From the NCBI GenBank assembly GCA_025738555.1, contig JAOVFP010000006.1, forward strand, positions 2,790,001 through 2,854,000: a DNA stretch of 64,000 nucleotides, read 5' to 3'. Below, one piece after another: positions 12,051 through 23,253 of the stretch. Position numbers and translations under genes: made by a program. The stretch is from Cyathus striatus. Lineage: Eukaryota > Basidiomycota > Agaricomycetes > Agaricales > Nidulariaceae. Position 1 is the stretch's first letter. Every line of letters starts with the position of its first letter. The notes under the pieces are model-generated. The model had not been told where the DNA came from, made no database searches, and was given only the letters and a program-made list of their open reading frames with translations.

Positions 12051-13193
12051 AAGTAACTGTTTGAGCGGTGTCGGGGCGCCTTAGTATTATTGAGTAATAT
12101 TTTGTTCCCACGACCGTGACCTTGGGTTTCACCAAGCGCTTCTAGTATCTGATATACTTATTCTAAAGAAACATAAGTTGGTGAAAATGTCACTACTATA
12201 TGATATATCATATTGTGAAAGACAGAATGTAAATCGAGTAGGAGGAAGTGAAGATATTCTGTTTGAAGATGCAGAGCTCCGCTTGAAGATCCATCACGAT
12301 CAAAGGGTCTTCAAAGGGACGACTTACAGTAACTGACAATCAGCGGACAATGCCAGGTTATGCTTACGAATCTCATCGCCGCACCGTGATACAACATGAC
12401 AAAAGTTTGCAACTCCCTCACCTTCTGCCTCATATAATGTCCTCCGGTTGGTATAATTTTATATAATTTGGAAGCAGGAACATTCAGATGTATTCCTATA
12501 TATTTGTAAAATTTAAAGTAGATACAAGCAATAATGAGAAAATCCGAAGATATTTTCAAAAAGTTTGCAACACCCTGAGCATGATAGTAACTTCAACCAT
12601 GGTTATCAGTCTTTTCGACTTAGATATGTTTCGATTCGCAACCCTCTTCTACTACATTCATATTTGAACTGTTCCACACTGTGACACTAGGGAATTCAAA
12701 GTTGGTTGTTTTGTAGCGTTACTACCGGTCGCTACGGACCCATTTGCTACATTCTTGCCGAAAATCATGATTGGCAATTCAAACGGAGAATTTCAACGTA
12801 CTCGTCCGCTGAATTTTACTTTTTCCTAATACCTCTGAATCTCGTTACAAATTTGGAGTTTGGGTATATGTTACTATGTTCAGTCAGTATATCTAATAAA
12901 ACATATATATTTGTAAGGGGAGAGGATGTGGTTACTGTCAGTAGTATCTCAATGTTATGAACTCCGAACTGATCACCGATTTTTCTCCTTGGTAACGAAT
13001 CACGATACAGTTACGCCAACTTTGAATTCCTCTAGTAACTGTCACTCCTCTCACGACTCATGCGCTCACATTCCGACACCTGAGACTGAAGACAGACTAC
13101 TTGATACATTTCTTGTAAATGTTAGTTAATAAATAATCAAACAGGCATATATAATTTACACTCTTATCTTCTTCTAAACCTTCGATGTAAAAC
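12051..13193. other. Intergenic, nothing recognised except a short shared block
   Basis: No gene found. AAAGTTTGCAAC occurs twice (near 12402 and 12558). A block around 12955-13020 starting with GAACTCCGAACTGATC is shared with 48711-48775 (opposite strand) and begins again at 58063. Confidence 0.4.
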
Positions 13194-14821
13194 TCAAGCA
13201 CTATACTCCTCATCCCGACCCTTAGCACCCTCCACCCTCCTTCTCACAGGATCCACCCCAAAATCCCTCCATGACCAACGACTTATACTATTTCTCATCG
13301 TTGTAGTCGAATCAAAACTACGCCGCTCGAATTCGATCGGAGCCAAAGGACTTTGCACAGGTTCTAATTTCCCACTCTCACCATCACTTGGATTTTCAAA
13401 TTCGCGGAGATGGAGGATGAAACGGGCTGACATTAACCCTGAAATCCTATTTATATTTAGTTATCAACGTGAGAACACAAGGGTCAAGGGATGCTCACGG
13501 GATTGTGTATGAGCTCATTACAGTTTGCAGTATTGACCCTGACTGCGTGTATAGATAGAATCAAATAGTGATTGATTAGAATGCGGGAGAAGACAAACTG
13601 GAGCTGTCTAATTCGGATAAATTTAATGATCAACAAGATATGATATGATAGATGGGCTAAGTATACGTACGAAATCAAGAATGAGGGACATGGTGCTGAA
13701 TGTTGATACTAATCTGCACCATGATTCGGTCAATATTCAAATAGGCGATTCAAGGGAGATACACACATGAAGTAGATAATTCCTATCGTAAATCGGTTAA
13801 TGCGAGCTGACTATTTATTTGAGAGAAAGTAATGCTGACCTTGCTGAAGAATAAAATATACCAAACTTTCTTTCTGTTTCTTCCAGCTCCCAACTACTCG
13901 GATAGTCTGAATTGTCCGAATTATAGTGAGTAGTGTTGATACCAGCTCGAACGCGACTGTAAAGATCGAGAGAAGATGGACAGCTGGTTATGTTTAGAGC
14001 GGCGATGGTGAGAAAATATAGGATGATCATCGTGAGGATCCTTGAAACTTGCCTCTATTTTAAGCGTGATGAGTACTTCCGTTTCCACAGGGATTAGAGC
14101 ACTTACATTGGGCTGTCTGTACTTCCGGTGCAGTGAATAAATGATATATGAAGCTGTCGGACATAAAAGTGTGGTCGCTAAACAGTGAGAATGAAACTCA
14201 CAGCGGCAAGTACGAAGAGCATTACTGCTATGGAGCCGAGGAACGCGATGATCAATTTGTTGTGCCCGTAAATCGCACTTGTTCTAGCAGTCCAAACCAC
14301 TAAATAAGGATAAAAGATGCGATGTCAACTTTGATAGCGATCGATGTGAAAAATGTACTCACCGAGAACGGCTGTGCGCCCGAGAAGGCTGAGTATCGAG
14401 CACACTCTATAGGTAGAGTCGCAACTATCACGCCAACAATTTTAGTATTATTCCAGTGATAGATCGTGTAAGGTCAACCGACTGTTTGTCGTCAGAATGT
14501 GAGTTCGTTGACAAAGGACACAAAACACTCACCCTCATCTTTGGCATATTGGTAGAAATAGCAATAATATAAATTATATTTGAAACCATGGCATAGCGGC
14601 AGAGGAAATATAGGACAGTCGAAAGTCGTAGTTTTTCCTTCCATATAAATTGAATTTCTTTGTTGAACGTTAGGCTGTAGTCGTAATATAATAATGCTAC
14701 CACTTCGCGTAAGTAGGGAAGAGCTTTTGAAGGAGAAATGATACATACCAATGCTAGAGTACTGAATAGTCTTGTGAACGAATCTGTTTAGAAGTGGAGT
14801 GTAAGTTCGCGCTTGTATCAT
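13194..14821 (-). CDS. DUF6533-type multi-membrane protein, copy 1
   Basis: Member of the basidiomycete DUF6533 family, predicted seven-helix-like plasma-membrane proteins of unknown function. Exons from the 5' end: 14749-14821, 14533-14702, about 14363-14424, 14202-14299, probably one near 14104-14150, then 13840-13956, 13767-13782, 13671-13713, 13499-13542 and 13194-13446. The signature ALLYYDYSLTFNKEIQFIW opens the protein. It is followed by CRYAMVSNIIYIIAIS, CSILSLLGRTAVL, VVWTARTSAIYGHNKLIIAF, FELVSTLLTIIRTIQ and a C-terminal SGLMSARFILHLREFE, then a polar tail. The start MIQARTYT at 14821 is in frame with the signature. The junction between 14533 and 14424 does not close cleanly in my reading. 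Copies 2 and 4 are the same subtype. Confidence 0.75.
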
Positions 14822-16673
14822 AGGACAATAAGATCACTTTCTCGGATGATGTTGGATTCATTAGCACTGACCAGCAGTCTTTTCAGTTGATGATCTACTT
14901 CTCACTCAGTATTATATATTTTTCTTAAAGCAACATCACGAAACTAAAGCATCAAAGGATGTCAAAGATATCTAAGGGAAGCTATTTCATAGCCTTGTGA
15001 TGCTATGAGTACTGACAATGATCCGGTGTCTGGGTTTAGTTTCAGTGCAGGACAATTTGGTTCCTGATTAATATAGATAACTCTTCATTTAGGTAATTGG
15101 CATAAGTAAAAGTGGCATTACGTGAGAAAGCTGAAGTCAATGTCATATTTTATTTGACGAACTTTTCCTGACGGACAACTTGAGCAATTACTTACTAGTG
15201 GTAGTTGCACTGAAATTGTTCGGACTCGGTGTAGCTGAAACTCATGTAGGCAACGTACACTTGAAGCTTACAGAATTGTTAAGACCGTGGATCGGTAATA
15301 CACATGTATAGCATGGGCTGCTGATATATGATGATCAGCAGTGTGTATAAATATCCTTGGTACTTCAGTTACACAAGTTACACACTCGAGTCCATGTCTG
15401 ATCTGACCGGCGCGCAGGTGTAACCGTAAATTTAATATTGAAATCGGGTATACATTGAAAGGATTGCCTAGAGAAGCAGTGTCGTTGATCTTTGCTAATC
15501 TTTGAGCGAAACGTGTTTAAGGTCGTGAGTAACGGTGAGTTGTCCGACGGAAGTTGACAAGCGCTTAATAAAATAGTAAGCGCCCTGTGTATTGGGTAAG
15601 CCATATTTTCACGGCGGCTGATGTCCGAGACTACCGACTCTTTCATCTTGCCTTCGTCTGATTCTTCATCAACTCTTTCATCCACTCTTTCACCATTCTG
15701 GTCAAAAAAGAAGTGACCTAGTCCGCAGCTGCTACAATACGGTCATGGATGGCGGCGACACCCTGGATTCTGGACCTGCTTAGAAATATTTCTGTATATC
15801 CGACATCGACATCGGCATGAGAAAATAAGAGATAGCCCGGGATAAGCTTGTTCCCTTCTGGATGGCAGTGGATGCCCATGTGCGCACCGAGTCGAGCCTT
15901 GAAAGTTATCATCATCGCATGATGCTACTGCGTATTTGGAAGCAACGGCCATAGTGCTCGTTGTATACAGTACGTATTTTTAGATGGGCTTGGATTGCCA
16001 GCTACGGCCAGCCATTCGGTGAGAAAAAGACTAGACGCTTCAATTTGCTGGAGCCTTTCGATTGCTCAGTAACACAGAGCAACAAGGGGTGCCGTTTAAA
16101 CCGGATAACTAGCCTTACCACGCTCAAACTCGTATTGCGTTATGATACTCAGGCGGCCATCTTACGACGCATTCATATATTCGGTCTTCAAGGACATCAG
16201 TCAAGTAGTTCAGTTGTTGACCCTTGCACTTACAGATCTGCACAGCAACGTAAACATGTTAAGTACTGATCCGCCTCCACTTCAAGTGAAATCGTTTGAC
16301 TTACTTTCATCTTTACTTTAGCTGCTACATTCGCTATGAATCTCATTGAAATATCTTGACAACATACCTTCCGAGTGACATACGCAGCTAATCTTAGCCG
16401 CTCTCCACAACTTTCGTTTTGTCGCACAACCGAGGACCTCTGAGGACCTGCGTTCTATGTTGGAGCGGACAAAATGACCGTAATTATCTTGGCAAATCTT
16501 TATCATTATTTTATGATCATGTCTGCATGGACGACTTGTCTGCAAGCTGAAAAACATTGAAAAATGCGCATTACTTATTCATCCTGTTTTTATCTACCCT
16601 CCTTCTCTTCGCTCCCTACTCCTTCATTTTTCCATCTAAATCGACGTTTTGACACCCGTTGAGCTCCATCATA
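14822..16673. other. Intergenic, nothing recognised
   Basis: Several open frames of 60-110 codons occur on both strands (for example 15365-15685 and 15718-15952, minus), but none shows a known motif or a consistent exon chain. The right end is the 5' flank of the secreted repeat gene, with a pyrimidine-rich leader around 16590-16630. Confidence 0.4.
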
Positions 16674-17810
16674 ATGCTGCACTTCTCCGCCGCATCCATT
16701 ACACTAGCATTCTCTAACCTTGTGCTTTCTGTTCCACAAACCGGCCCCGCAGCCTCGGTAGCGTTCCCTACATCTACCGGGACATACTACACGTCTTCGG
16801 GAACCTATTATACGACTTCGACCTACTATGGTGGTGGTACCTCTAGTCCCGAACCCCATGTCGTTACGAAGACGTTGACCATCGACTGTACCGCCACCCC
16901 AAGCGTATCGATCCCTGTAACTTCGGGTGCGGTCACTGTCACCGATCTTCCCCTTCCTCCCACCACCTTCGTGTCTGACGGAACCACATACGTTGAATCG
17001 TTCACCAGCAGCAGCTATGGGGAACCTACCTCCTCCGGTGTTCCTGTCGCGTACCCAACCTTCACCACCGTTGTCGCTAATGGGACTAGGACCGTTGTAC
17101 CGACGTGGTACACTACCTATGTGACTAACGGAACATTTTCCATACTTTCCACTGCAACTGACACCAGCTACTCCGGTGGTCCCATTGCTTATCCAACCTA
17201 CACCACTGTTGTGGCTAATGGGACTACGACTGTGGTACAGACGTACTACACAACCTACCTGACTAATGGAACGTATGCTGCAGAGCCCACTTCCACTGAT
17301 ACTAGCTACTCCGGTGGCCTCATTGCTTACCCGACCTACACCACTGCTGTGGCTAATGAGACTACGACTGTGGTACCGACGTACTACACAACCTACCTGA
17401 CTAATGGAACGTATGCTGCAGAGCCTACTTCCACCGATGCTGACTGCTCTGGTGTCCCCGTTGCGTACCCGACATTCACTACTTATACGGCTGATGGCAC
17501 TGCGACCGTGGTACCAACGTACTATACCACTTATGTTACTAATGGAACATACGCTTACACCTCAACTTCCTACGCCAGCTCCGCCTTTGCCTCAGGTCCT
17601 GTTGGTTCGACAGTTGTGAATAACGGAACCACGCCCGTAGCACCCGCTACCCCCACTTCCCGTCATGTCAAGCACACCATCACGCCAGGTTCGACGATCA
17701 TTACTGGTGGTAGTGCTATCATCGTTGGAGCACCTACAACTTCCGTCACGCCTACTATCACCTACACCGTCGCTGTTTGCGCCGCGATTTCCACTGTGAC
17801 TCAGAATTAA
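16674..17810 (+). CDS. Secreted tandem-repeat protein A
   Basis: Single exon of 378 residues starting at ATG 16674; the longer frame from 16659 would need a TTG start. A signal peptide is evident: MLHFSAASITLAFSNLVLSV, followed by PQ. The mature part is Thr/Ser/Tyr/Val-rich. Four repeats of about 46 residues run from roughly residue 125 to 300, each with (V/I)AYPT(F/Y)TT, (V/A)ANGT or variants, TVVPTYYTTYxTNGT and a Ser/Thr-rich spacer. Many NGT sequons suggest N-glycosylation. The C-terminus is hydrophobic and contains TPTITYTVAVCAAISTVTQN. The shared N-terminus and TVxVCxxxSxVT end relate it to protein B at 20770. It is probably a cell-wall or secreted glycoprotein; no enzymatic domain is visible. 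Confidence 0.8.
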   Translation: MLHFSAASITLAFSNLVLSVPQTGPAASVAFPTSTGTYYTSSGTYYTTSTYYGGGTSSPEPHVVTKTLTIDCTATPSVSIPVTSGAVTVTDLPLPPTTFVSDGTTYVESFTSSSYGEPTSSGVPVAYPTFTTVVANGTRTVVPTWYTTYVTNGTFSILSTATDTSYSGGPIAYPTYTTVVANGTTTVVQTYYTTYLTNGTYAAEPTSTDTSYSGGLIAYPTYTTAVANETTTVVPTYYTTYLTNGTYAAEPTSTDADCSGVPVAYPTFTTYTADGTATVVPTYYTTYVTNGTYAYTSTSYASSAFASGPVGSTVVNNGTTPVAPATPTSRHVKHTITPGSTIITGGSAIIVGAPTTSVTPTITYTVAVCAAISTVTQN

Positions 17811-18037
17811 TGCCCTGGCCGGTTCCAACTCAACCTTCAGCGTCGTCGCTGGAAATAGTTTGATATTACCGTTCTTTCCAATCTCGTCGTTTTTATGCTT
17901 TAAACTAGTAGTCTCTTCGCTGACGTTTTGAAATTTCTTCTAAGGTCTAGTGACTACTTACTCTTACAATGTCTAGGATACGTGCTATTCCATCATAGTA
18001 GTATCAGCATATATGTGAACTTTTTTTAGTAGTAATA
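17811..18037. other. 3' flank of repeat protein A
   Basis: Short non-coding stretch between the stop codon and the MITE; nothing further recognised. Confidence 0.4.
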
Positions 18038-18349
18038 CTGTAACGATCAAATCAATTCGTCTGTCACGCGTCACGCACCCTTTTGACGAGACGAAATTCG
18101 GTGCTTGTCACGCGTCACGTTCAAAAATGACGAAGGTTTCAAATGGTCACGCAAAGCTGCAGGTTCAAAAAAAAAATTTGCAGTGGTCAAACTTGCTATT
18201 TGGACTTAAATTAACCTAAAAAAAATTCTTTTGCCAGCCCAAGTAGTGAAAGTGACAAAAAATTTTGGATCTACCAAAGTGACGAACTGATTTGATGGTT
18301 CGGTGTGTCACGCACTCAGAGGGGTGACGAATTGATTTGATTAATACAG
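18038..18349. mobile_element. Tc1/mariner-type MITE
   Basis: The left end CTGTAACGATCAAATCAATT and the right end (reverse complement CTGTATTAATCAAATCAATT) form inverted repeats continuing into TCGTC. TA flanks both ends (18036-18037 and 18350-18351), as expected for Tc1/mariner target duplication. The subterminal parts carry repeated GTCACGCGTCACG or GTGTCACGCAC blocks, possibly transposase contact sites. The 312-bp interior encodes nothing. Confidence 0.7.
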
Positions 18350-20769
18350 TATGTCGTACTTGTACCTTTATCCGATAAAACGCCGCGAAGCAGTTCTTGA
18401 GCTCAGACAAAAGTACAGACATAACCATGTAGTACTGTATATCTTCTGATTTATGTCCGTCCAAGCTCAGCTCATTTCCGTCGAGTCGCGAGAGGCGCTT
18501 GATTGGGCGCCTAGTTAGAGCGCTCCAGTTTGCTCACATGATTTTGCTGACTTTGATACTACGGTAACGCCGGGTCTGACTCAATCTTATGACAACTAAG
18601 TAATCATTTGTAGACATTAACTTAATAGTTTCCATTTTCTAAAGTATAACAGCTTGCCTGAGAACCACTGATTAATCTCCCTTTTTACCCGTCACCCGAA
18701 TAGGGATACCCACGAGTTCACGACTCACCAGAACACTGTCTACTAAGAATAATTGTATACATGCGTTACATTTCCACTCACCCTGACCAACCGTACCCTT
18801 CTCCCCTCACATATTAAAATGAGGGAAATGTAGCCTATGAAGATGTAGACTTTACTTCTTAGTATTTATGTATTTTATGATTCATTTTTTAACCGTCACC
18901 CACGCCGTACCTCAAGTTATACGTCTTCTACGAAACCACACCTTCCGCCAGACATTCAGTTACCATCAGTAGTTACACCAGTTGTTTTATGATGATAATG
19001 TGGTAGTCTTTTAGCAGTCGTGAAAGTTCGCTAACTCGACTTATATCTGTCTTTCATAGTAGTAGTGAAGCAATAAACGAAGTATTTGTATCGCTATACT
19101 AGTAAAAGTACTCCCAGATGATCTACCTGGGGAACCTTCATGTTCTTCAGCGAGCCTCCCATATCATTAGTGGCAAGGTACCTCGGGCCTTTTTTAGTCA
19201 TTCTAAAGACCTATAAAAACAATTTGAGTCAATTTTGATCTTTTACTGAATCGTTACTACTTGAAATCCCACAAAGGCGATAAAACTCCAGCCGTCCTAA
19301 ACTCCATCAAGGACACACTGGCACCATCCTTATCGAATTTAAATACATCGGTACATGCCTTGGCAATATGACATTGTCTACACGCTGTCTAGTATCTTAT
19401 TTAGATCTATGTAAGAATGATCTGGGGTTAATATTACGCAAAGATCCAGAATGAAACAAGGTTTCCTTTTCTATTGAGGGCATTGTAGTGTCGGAGACTT
19501 CGTACTAGAATGTATCGAATATTTCTTAAGGCATCTTTAAGATACTTCAGTTGTCTCGTATGATAAATAATATACTATTGGTCAGTTTTCAGCAATGGCA
19601 ACATAATAGCAATACCTACATGGATTACACTGAAAAATGCATCCGGCGGGCGGATAAACCCGAATTTCTCACGGTTGATTTGCGCTGGATTGGCAACGTC
19701 ACGTCATCAATTGGCCGGCAGCTCTGAGCTGATAGCCTGATCCCTGTTCTTGTTCTTGTTCGTCGTTTGAGCTTTCATCTTGCTACTTATGTTTTTATGT
19801 TAGTAATTTTACATCAAGAAATAGTTTAAACCCCGTAAGTCTACTATTCACTCATAATAACACAACTGATTGTTAGATGATTACACTGTTATAGGGTACG
19901 CGCCGTGAGCAGTAGGCCCGGTTGGAATACGCCGATTTTTTCTCCTATCCCACTTAATAATTTGAAGCTTGGCATGCTCGCAAGTTATATTTAGCGACCT
20001 GTCTGGATGCCTCCTCGATCGATAAACCCGGAGGGTGGAACCGTGGAAGTAACATACACATTTAAATTGTGGTTGGCATTGCGCATCCTTGTATCTTTTT
20101 AAGTCATCACCTATTCCGTGTTCGGGGTTTTACATGAGTTCTGCACTAAGAGTAGTTGGAGCCTTTGATACTGCATCAGATTACTATCCGCAGGACCACA
20201 GTCAAGTTTCAAGTTGCAGATGAATACACTGCATTGAACGAACATAAGTCAGTACATAATCTAAAAGCCCAAGAGTGTTTTCATGTCATCTCATATCCTT
20301 TCATCTAGTGACTCAGGTGCTCAATCCGGAATATTTACCGTAATCCTCAAGTTATCAACCATTATCACGAAGCTATTAGGTAGTTGTGACGGTAATTCCG
20401 TTGGGTGGCAGTGTTACTTTTCTAAATATGTTTGACAAACGTCATTGCCATCAGTTCTCGCTCTTAGTCGAAACAAAAACCCACATATTCCACTCTAACC
20501 CACATCGCCCTCCTCTAGCCGTGGAGAAGCTCCCTATAGATACCTTGACAACCCGGCTCTGCATTACAGCGGACCCGTGGTTGGAGGAACTTCGACATGC
20601 TTGCTGCGCACAAACAAGCGGCCAAGTAGACCGTTCTGTGAACATAAGCAAACCTGTGCTTTGGGACATGTGGCTGGGGCATGGTATATATGAAGTCATA
20701 ATTCTGCCACTAGGGTTTCCCTCAAGCGTTATTCCTTTCCAAAACCTGACCATCGACAAAAGTATCATA
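18350..20769. other. Intergenic and 5' flank of repeat protein B
   Basis: About 2.4 kb without a supportable gene. The last 380 nt are open in frame with the downstream gene but begin with GTG and lack family features, so I treat them as promoter and leader. Confidence 0.4.
20685..20690 (+). promoter_or_regulatory. TATA-like box of repeat protein B
   Basis: TATATA in the context GGTATATATGAAG lies 85 nt upstream of the ATG at 20770, a plausible core-promoter position. The call rests on sequence and spacing only. Confidence 0.35.
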
Positions 20770-22017
20770 ATGCTTCACTTTTCTACCGCGTTCATTACTC
20801 TCGCTTTTGCGGATGTGGTTCTTTCTCTACCACAATTCATCCCCGTTACATCGACCCTTACTGCTGTTGTCGGGACCCCCACGATCGTTGAGACATCCAT
20901 TGTTTCTTCAGGGCGTCCACACACCGTCACAAGCTTCGCCAGTGCATCCACAGCTCGTCCACACACCACCACTGTTTTCCCATCGAGCGTCGAAATTGAG
21001 GTAGTAACGGTGACCATAGATTGCGCATCCGAACCCACATTCAGTACTATTGCAAGTGCAATCCCCAGCTCGTTCCCTTTTAGCGGACCCATACCCACTA
21101 CCATCTTCTCGAGTCTCACATTTAGCGGAGTCGAGCCTACAGCCTCCGCATCCTTCGGTAATACCAGCTCATTCACCACCGAGCCCACCGCATCTGCCTC
21201 TTTCGGTAGTGCTAGTTCGTTTACAGTTGAACCTAGCGCATCATTCGGTAGTGCCAGCTCGTTCACATTTGAGCCCAGTGCCTCCTTCGGTAGTGCTAGC
21301 TCGTTCACATTTGAGCCCAGTGCCTCCTTCGGTAGTGCTAGCTCGTTCACATTTGAGCCTAGCGCCTCCTTCGGTAGTGCCAGCTCGTTCACATTTGAGC
21401 CTAGCGCCTCCTTCGGTAGTGCCAGCTCGTTCACATTTGAGCCTAGCGCCTCCTTCGGTAGTGCCAGCTCGTTCACAATTGAGCCCAGCGCCTCCTTCGG
21501 TAGTGCCAGCTCGTTCACAATTGAGCCCAGCGCCTCCTTCGGTAGTGCCAGCTCGTTCACAGTTGAACCCACAGCGTCCGCCTCCTTCGGTAGCGCTAGC
21601 TCGTTCACAGTTGAACCCACCGCGTCCGCCTCCTTCGGTAGTGCTAGCTCGTTCACATTTGAGCCCACCGCTTCTGCCTCCTTCGGTAGTGCTAGATCAT
21701 TCACATTTGAGCCTAGCGCATCCTTCGGCAGTGCCAGCTCGTTCACCATCGAGCCCACCGCATCTGCATCCTTTGGTAGTGCCAGTTCATTCACAGTCGA
21801 GCCCACCGCATCTGCGTCTTTCGGTAGTGCCAGCTCGTTCACATTTGAGCCCAGCGCATCGTTCGGTAGTGTAAGCTCGTTTACATTTGAGCCCACTGCC
21901 TCTGCCTCCTTTAGTAGTAGTCCTGCCATCCCCACGGTCACTTTCACCGTCACGGTTTGCAGCGTTACGTCTGCCGTTACATCTGCCGTTTCCACTGCTG
22001 TTACATCTGCTTACTAA
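20770..22017 (+). CDS. Secreted tandem-repeat protein B
   Basis: Single exon of 415 residues from ATG 20770. The signal peptide MLHFSTAFITLAFADVVLSL is near-identical in layout to that of protein A. A 100-residue Thr/Val-rich region is followed by about 17 tandem units of SASFGSASSFTFEP (14 residues) or TASASFGSASSFTVEP (16 residues), then a C-terminus with TFTVTVCSVTSAVTSAVSTA. The repeats vary mainly at the residue before EP (F, I or V). Nothing suggests an enzyme; a cell-wall, adhesive or structural surface role is inferred. The gene is best explained as a paralogue of protein A that kept both ends while the repeat core was replaced. The frame from 20386 starts with GTG and is not used. 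A 406-codon antisense frame is a by-product of the repetitive composition. Confidence 0.8.
   Translation: MLHFSTAFITLAFADVVLSLPQFIPVTSTLTAVVGTPTIVETSIVSSGRPHTVTSFASASTARPHTTTVFPSSVEIEVVTVTIDCASEPTFSTIASAIPSSFPFSGPIPTTIFSSLTFSGVEPTASASFGNTSSFTTEPTASASFGSASSFTVEPSASFGSASSFTFEPSASFGSASSFTFEPSASFGSASSFTFEPSASFGSASSFTFEPSASFGSASSFTFEPSASFGSASSFTIEPSASFGSASSFTIEPSASFGSASSFTVEPTASASFGSASSFTVEPTASASFGSASSFTFEPTASASFGSARSFTFEPSASFGSASSFTIEPTASASFGSASSFTVEPTASASFGSASSFTFEPSASFGSVSSFTFEPTASASFSSSPAIPTVTFTVTVCSVTSAVTSAVSTAVTSAY
21137..21915 (+). repeat. Coding minisatellite of 42 and 48 nt units
   Basis: About 17 tandem units encode SASFGSASSFT(F/I/V)EP with an optional two-residue TA extension, so unit length is 42 or 48 nt and frame is always kept. 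Several adjacent units are near identical at DNA level, suggesting recent slippage or unequal exchange. Confidence 0.9.
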
Positions 22018-22242
22018 TTCAAGGTTATCATAAACTCGTAGTGGGCGCTCCTTGGTGTATAGCAGGATGCGGCCCCCTATCTTTCTTTACGGTATCAGTG
22101 ATCACTAGCTACACTGGTTTATCTCTACGTAATCAGCAAGATAGTTCATGGACAATTATAGTTATATTCTACAGGTAACAGTTGTACAACCCTACGAACG
22201 AACAATGTATTACACTATATAGTACCGTCTTCATTGTTTTCA

Positions 22243-22301
22243 TTTACAGCCGTTTGCATAAATGATGGCACTCGCGCGAGAAATTCGATCAATTACAAGC
22301 A
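22243..22301. repeat. 59-bp inverted repeat, left copy
   Basis: This stretch is an exact reverse complement of 23996-24054, which overlaps the 3' end of DUF6533 copy 2. The two copies bracket the broken LTR element, so the inverted duplication probably arose during its insertion or rearrangement. Confidence 0.85.
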
Positions 22302-22375
22302 TCCAGCCTCGTCAATGGTCTCCGCGCAAATACAAGGCTAATAAAGGTTGGGTTGAACGTATCATCAAAGATAAC

Positions 22376-22630
22376 AGTCCAAACGGACTGCTGAAGCTAA
22401 CGATCCAACTAGACCGCTGAAGCTAGCGGCCCATAGGGTCGCTGAAGCTAACAACCCAACAATGGGCTGCTGAAGCGCGCAAGCTCAATTGAGCCGCTGA
22501 AGCTAGCAACCCAACAATGGGTTGCTGAAGCAAATCAGCCACGACACGAAAAGCGCATACGCCCAGTCATCGGAACCAACAACCCAAAAACACGGGTCGC
22601 CGATACATGCAAGCTCAATCGAGCTCCTGA
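22376..22630. repeat. Array of micro-hairpins with a constant GCTGAAGC linker
   Basis: Units of about 25-28 bp each consist of a short self-complementary stem followed by GCTGAAGC(TA). Examples are GTCC-AAAC-GGAC, CCCA-ACAA-TGGG (twice), GCTC-AATT-GAGC, ACCC-AAAAACAC-GGGT and GCTC-AATC-GAGC. Stem sequences differ between units while complementarity is kept. It lies within the truncated LTR element, downstream of its gag in the element's own orientation. Confidence 0.7.
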
Positions 22631-22699
22631 ATATGACTGGTCGTAAAGGAAGCCACATATACTAGATCGCCCCCATGCATATGATCGTAGCCCAAAGGA

Positions 22700-23253
22700 T
22701 CAACCAGAAGCATATCCACAAGACCCAAACTCACCAACTGATAGGGGATCTGCTTTAAATCCCGGTACAATTTCTGGTAGTACCACTTTCCTCGGTGGAT
22801 CCCCTGCCGCCAGCCTAGCAGTTTGTTGCGCGGCCGCTATCTCCTCTCGCGACGCATATATCGACGGTAGAACCTCACCTTCCTCCGGCGCACGGGCTAT
22901 GAGTTGTCGTAGGCGCAGCATTTCCTTATTCTGCTCCTTGTTTTGCTCCCGAAGCCTAGCGTTCACCGCCGCTACTGAATCAGCCTGTCGCTGGTTACTC
23001 GAACCTTGATTACCCAAATTTGTCGGGGGTCCTCCTCCTCCCCATCTCGCTCCAGGCGCTCGTTGACAACATCCTCATTGCTATGTCGCCTCCCAGTGCG
23101 TTGATTACCAAGACGCGTGCCGTTATCAAGTAACACGCCTTGAAGACTTGCTGACGCGTTTAAAACATCTTGAGAGCTAATAGGAGTGGGTAGGTTGTTC
23201 CCTGGCCCATCGCTCCCACTGGGGGCCATCGAAGCGTCAGAAACCTGTGTCAT
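22700..23253 (-). pseudogene. Gag-like N-terminus of a truncated LTR retrotransposon
   Basis: Two overlapping minus-strand frames (22972-23253 starting MTQVSDASMAPSG, and 22700-23017 with a coiled-coil NARLREQNKEQNKEMLRLRQ) look like one N-terminal gag region split by a frameshift near 23020. It ends in VVLPEIVPGFKADPLSVGEF and then stops. No nucleocapsid, protease, reverse transcriptase or integrase follows, so the element lost most of its body. The upstream LTR-like part should lie above 23270; similar blocks around 23443-23535 and 23930-23995 are inverted relative to each other, showing rearrangement. Ty3/gypsy affiliation is a guess from the layout. Confidence 0.5.

Noticed and set aside
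15718..15952. Two overlapping minus-strand frames with start codons
   Set aside because: Neither has a recognisable family motif and no flanking exons extend them.
16659..16673. Five-residue extension of secreted protein A
   Set aside because: It requires a TTG start; the ATG at 16674 gives the signal peptide shared with protein B.
20386..20769. N-terminal extension of secreted protein B
   Set aside because: It begins with GTG, lacks similarity to protein A, and would bury the signal peptide inside the protein.
20775..21995. 406-codon antisense frame across the SASFG repeat gene
   Set aside because: It arises because the sense repeats lack codons that create antisense stops; the translation is a monotonous mirror of the repeat and has no start context or domain.
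22376..22630. CRISPR-like array
   Set aside because: Units are about 25 bp, imperfect, without uniform repeats and unique spacers, and lie inside a eukaryotic retroelement.
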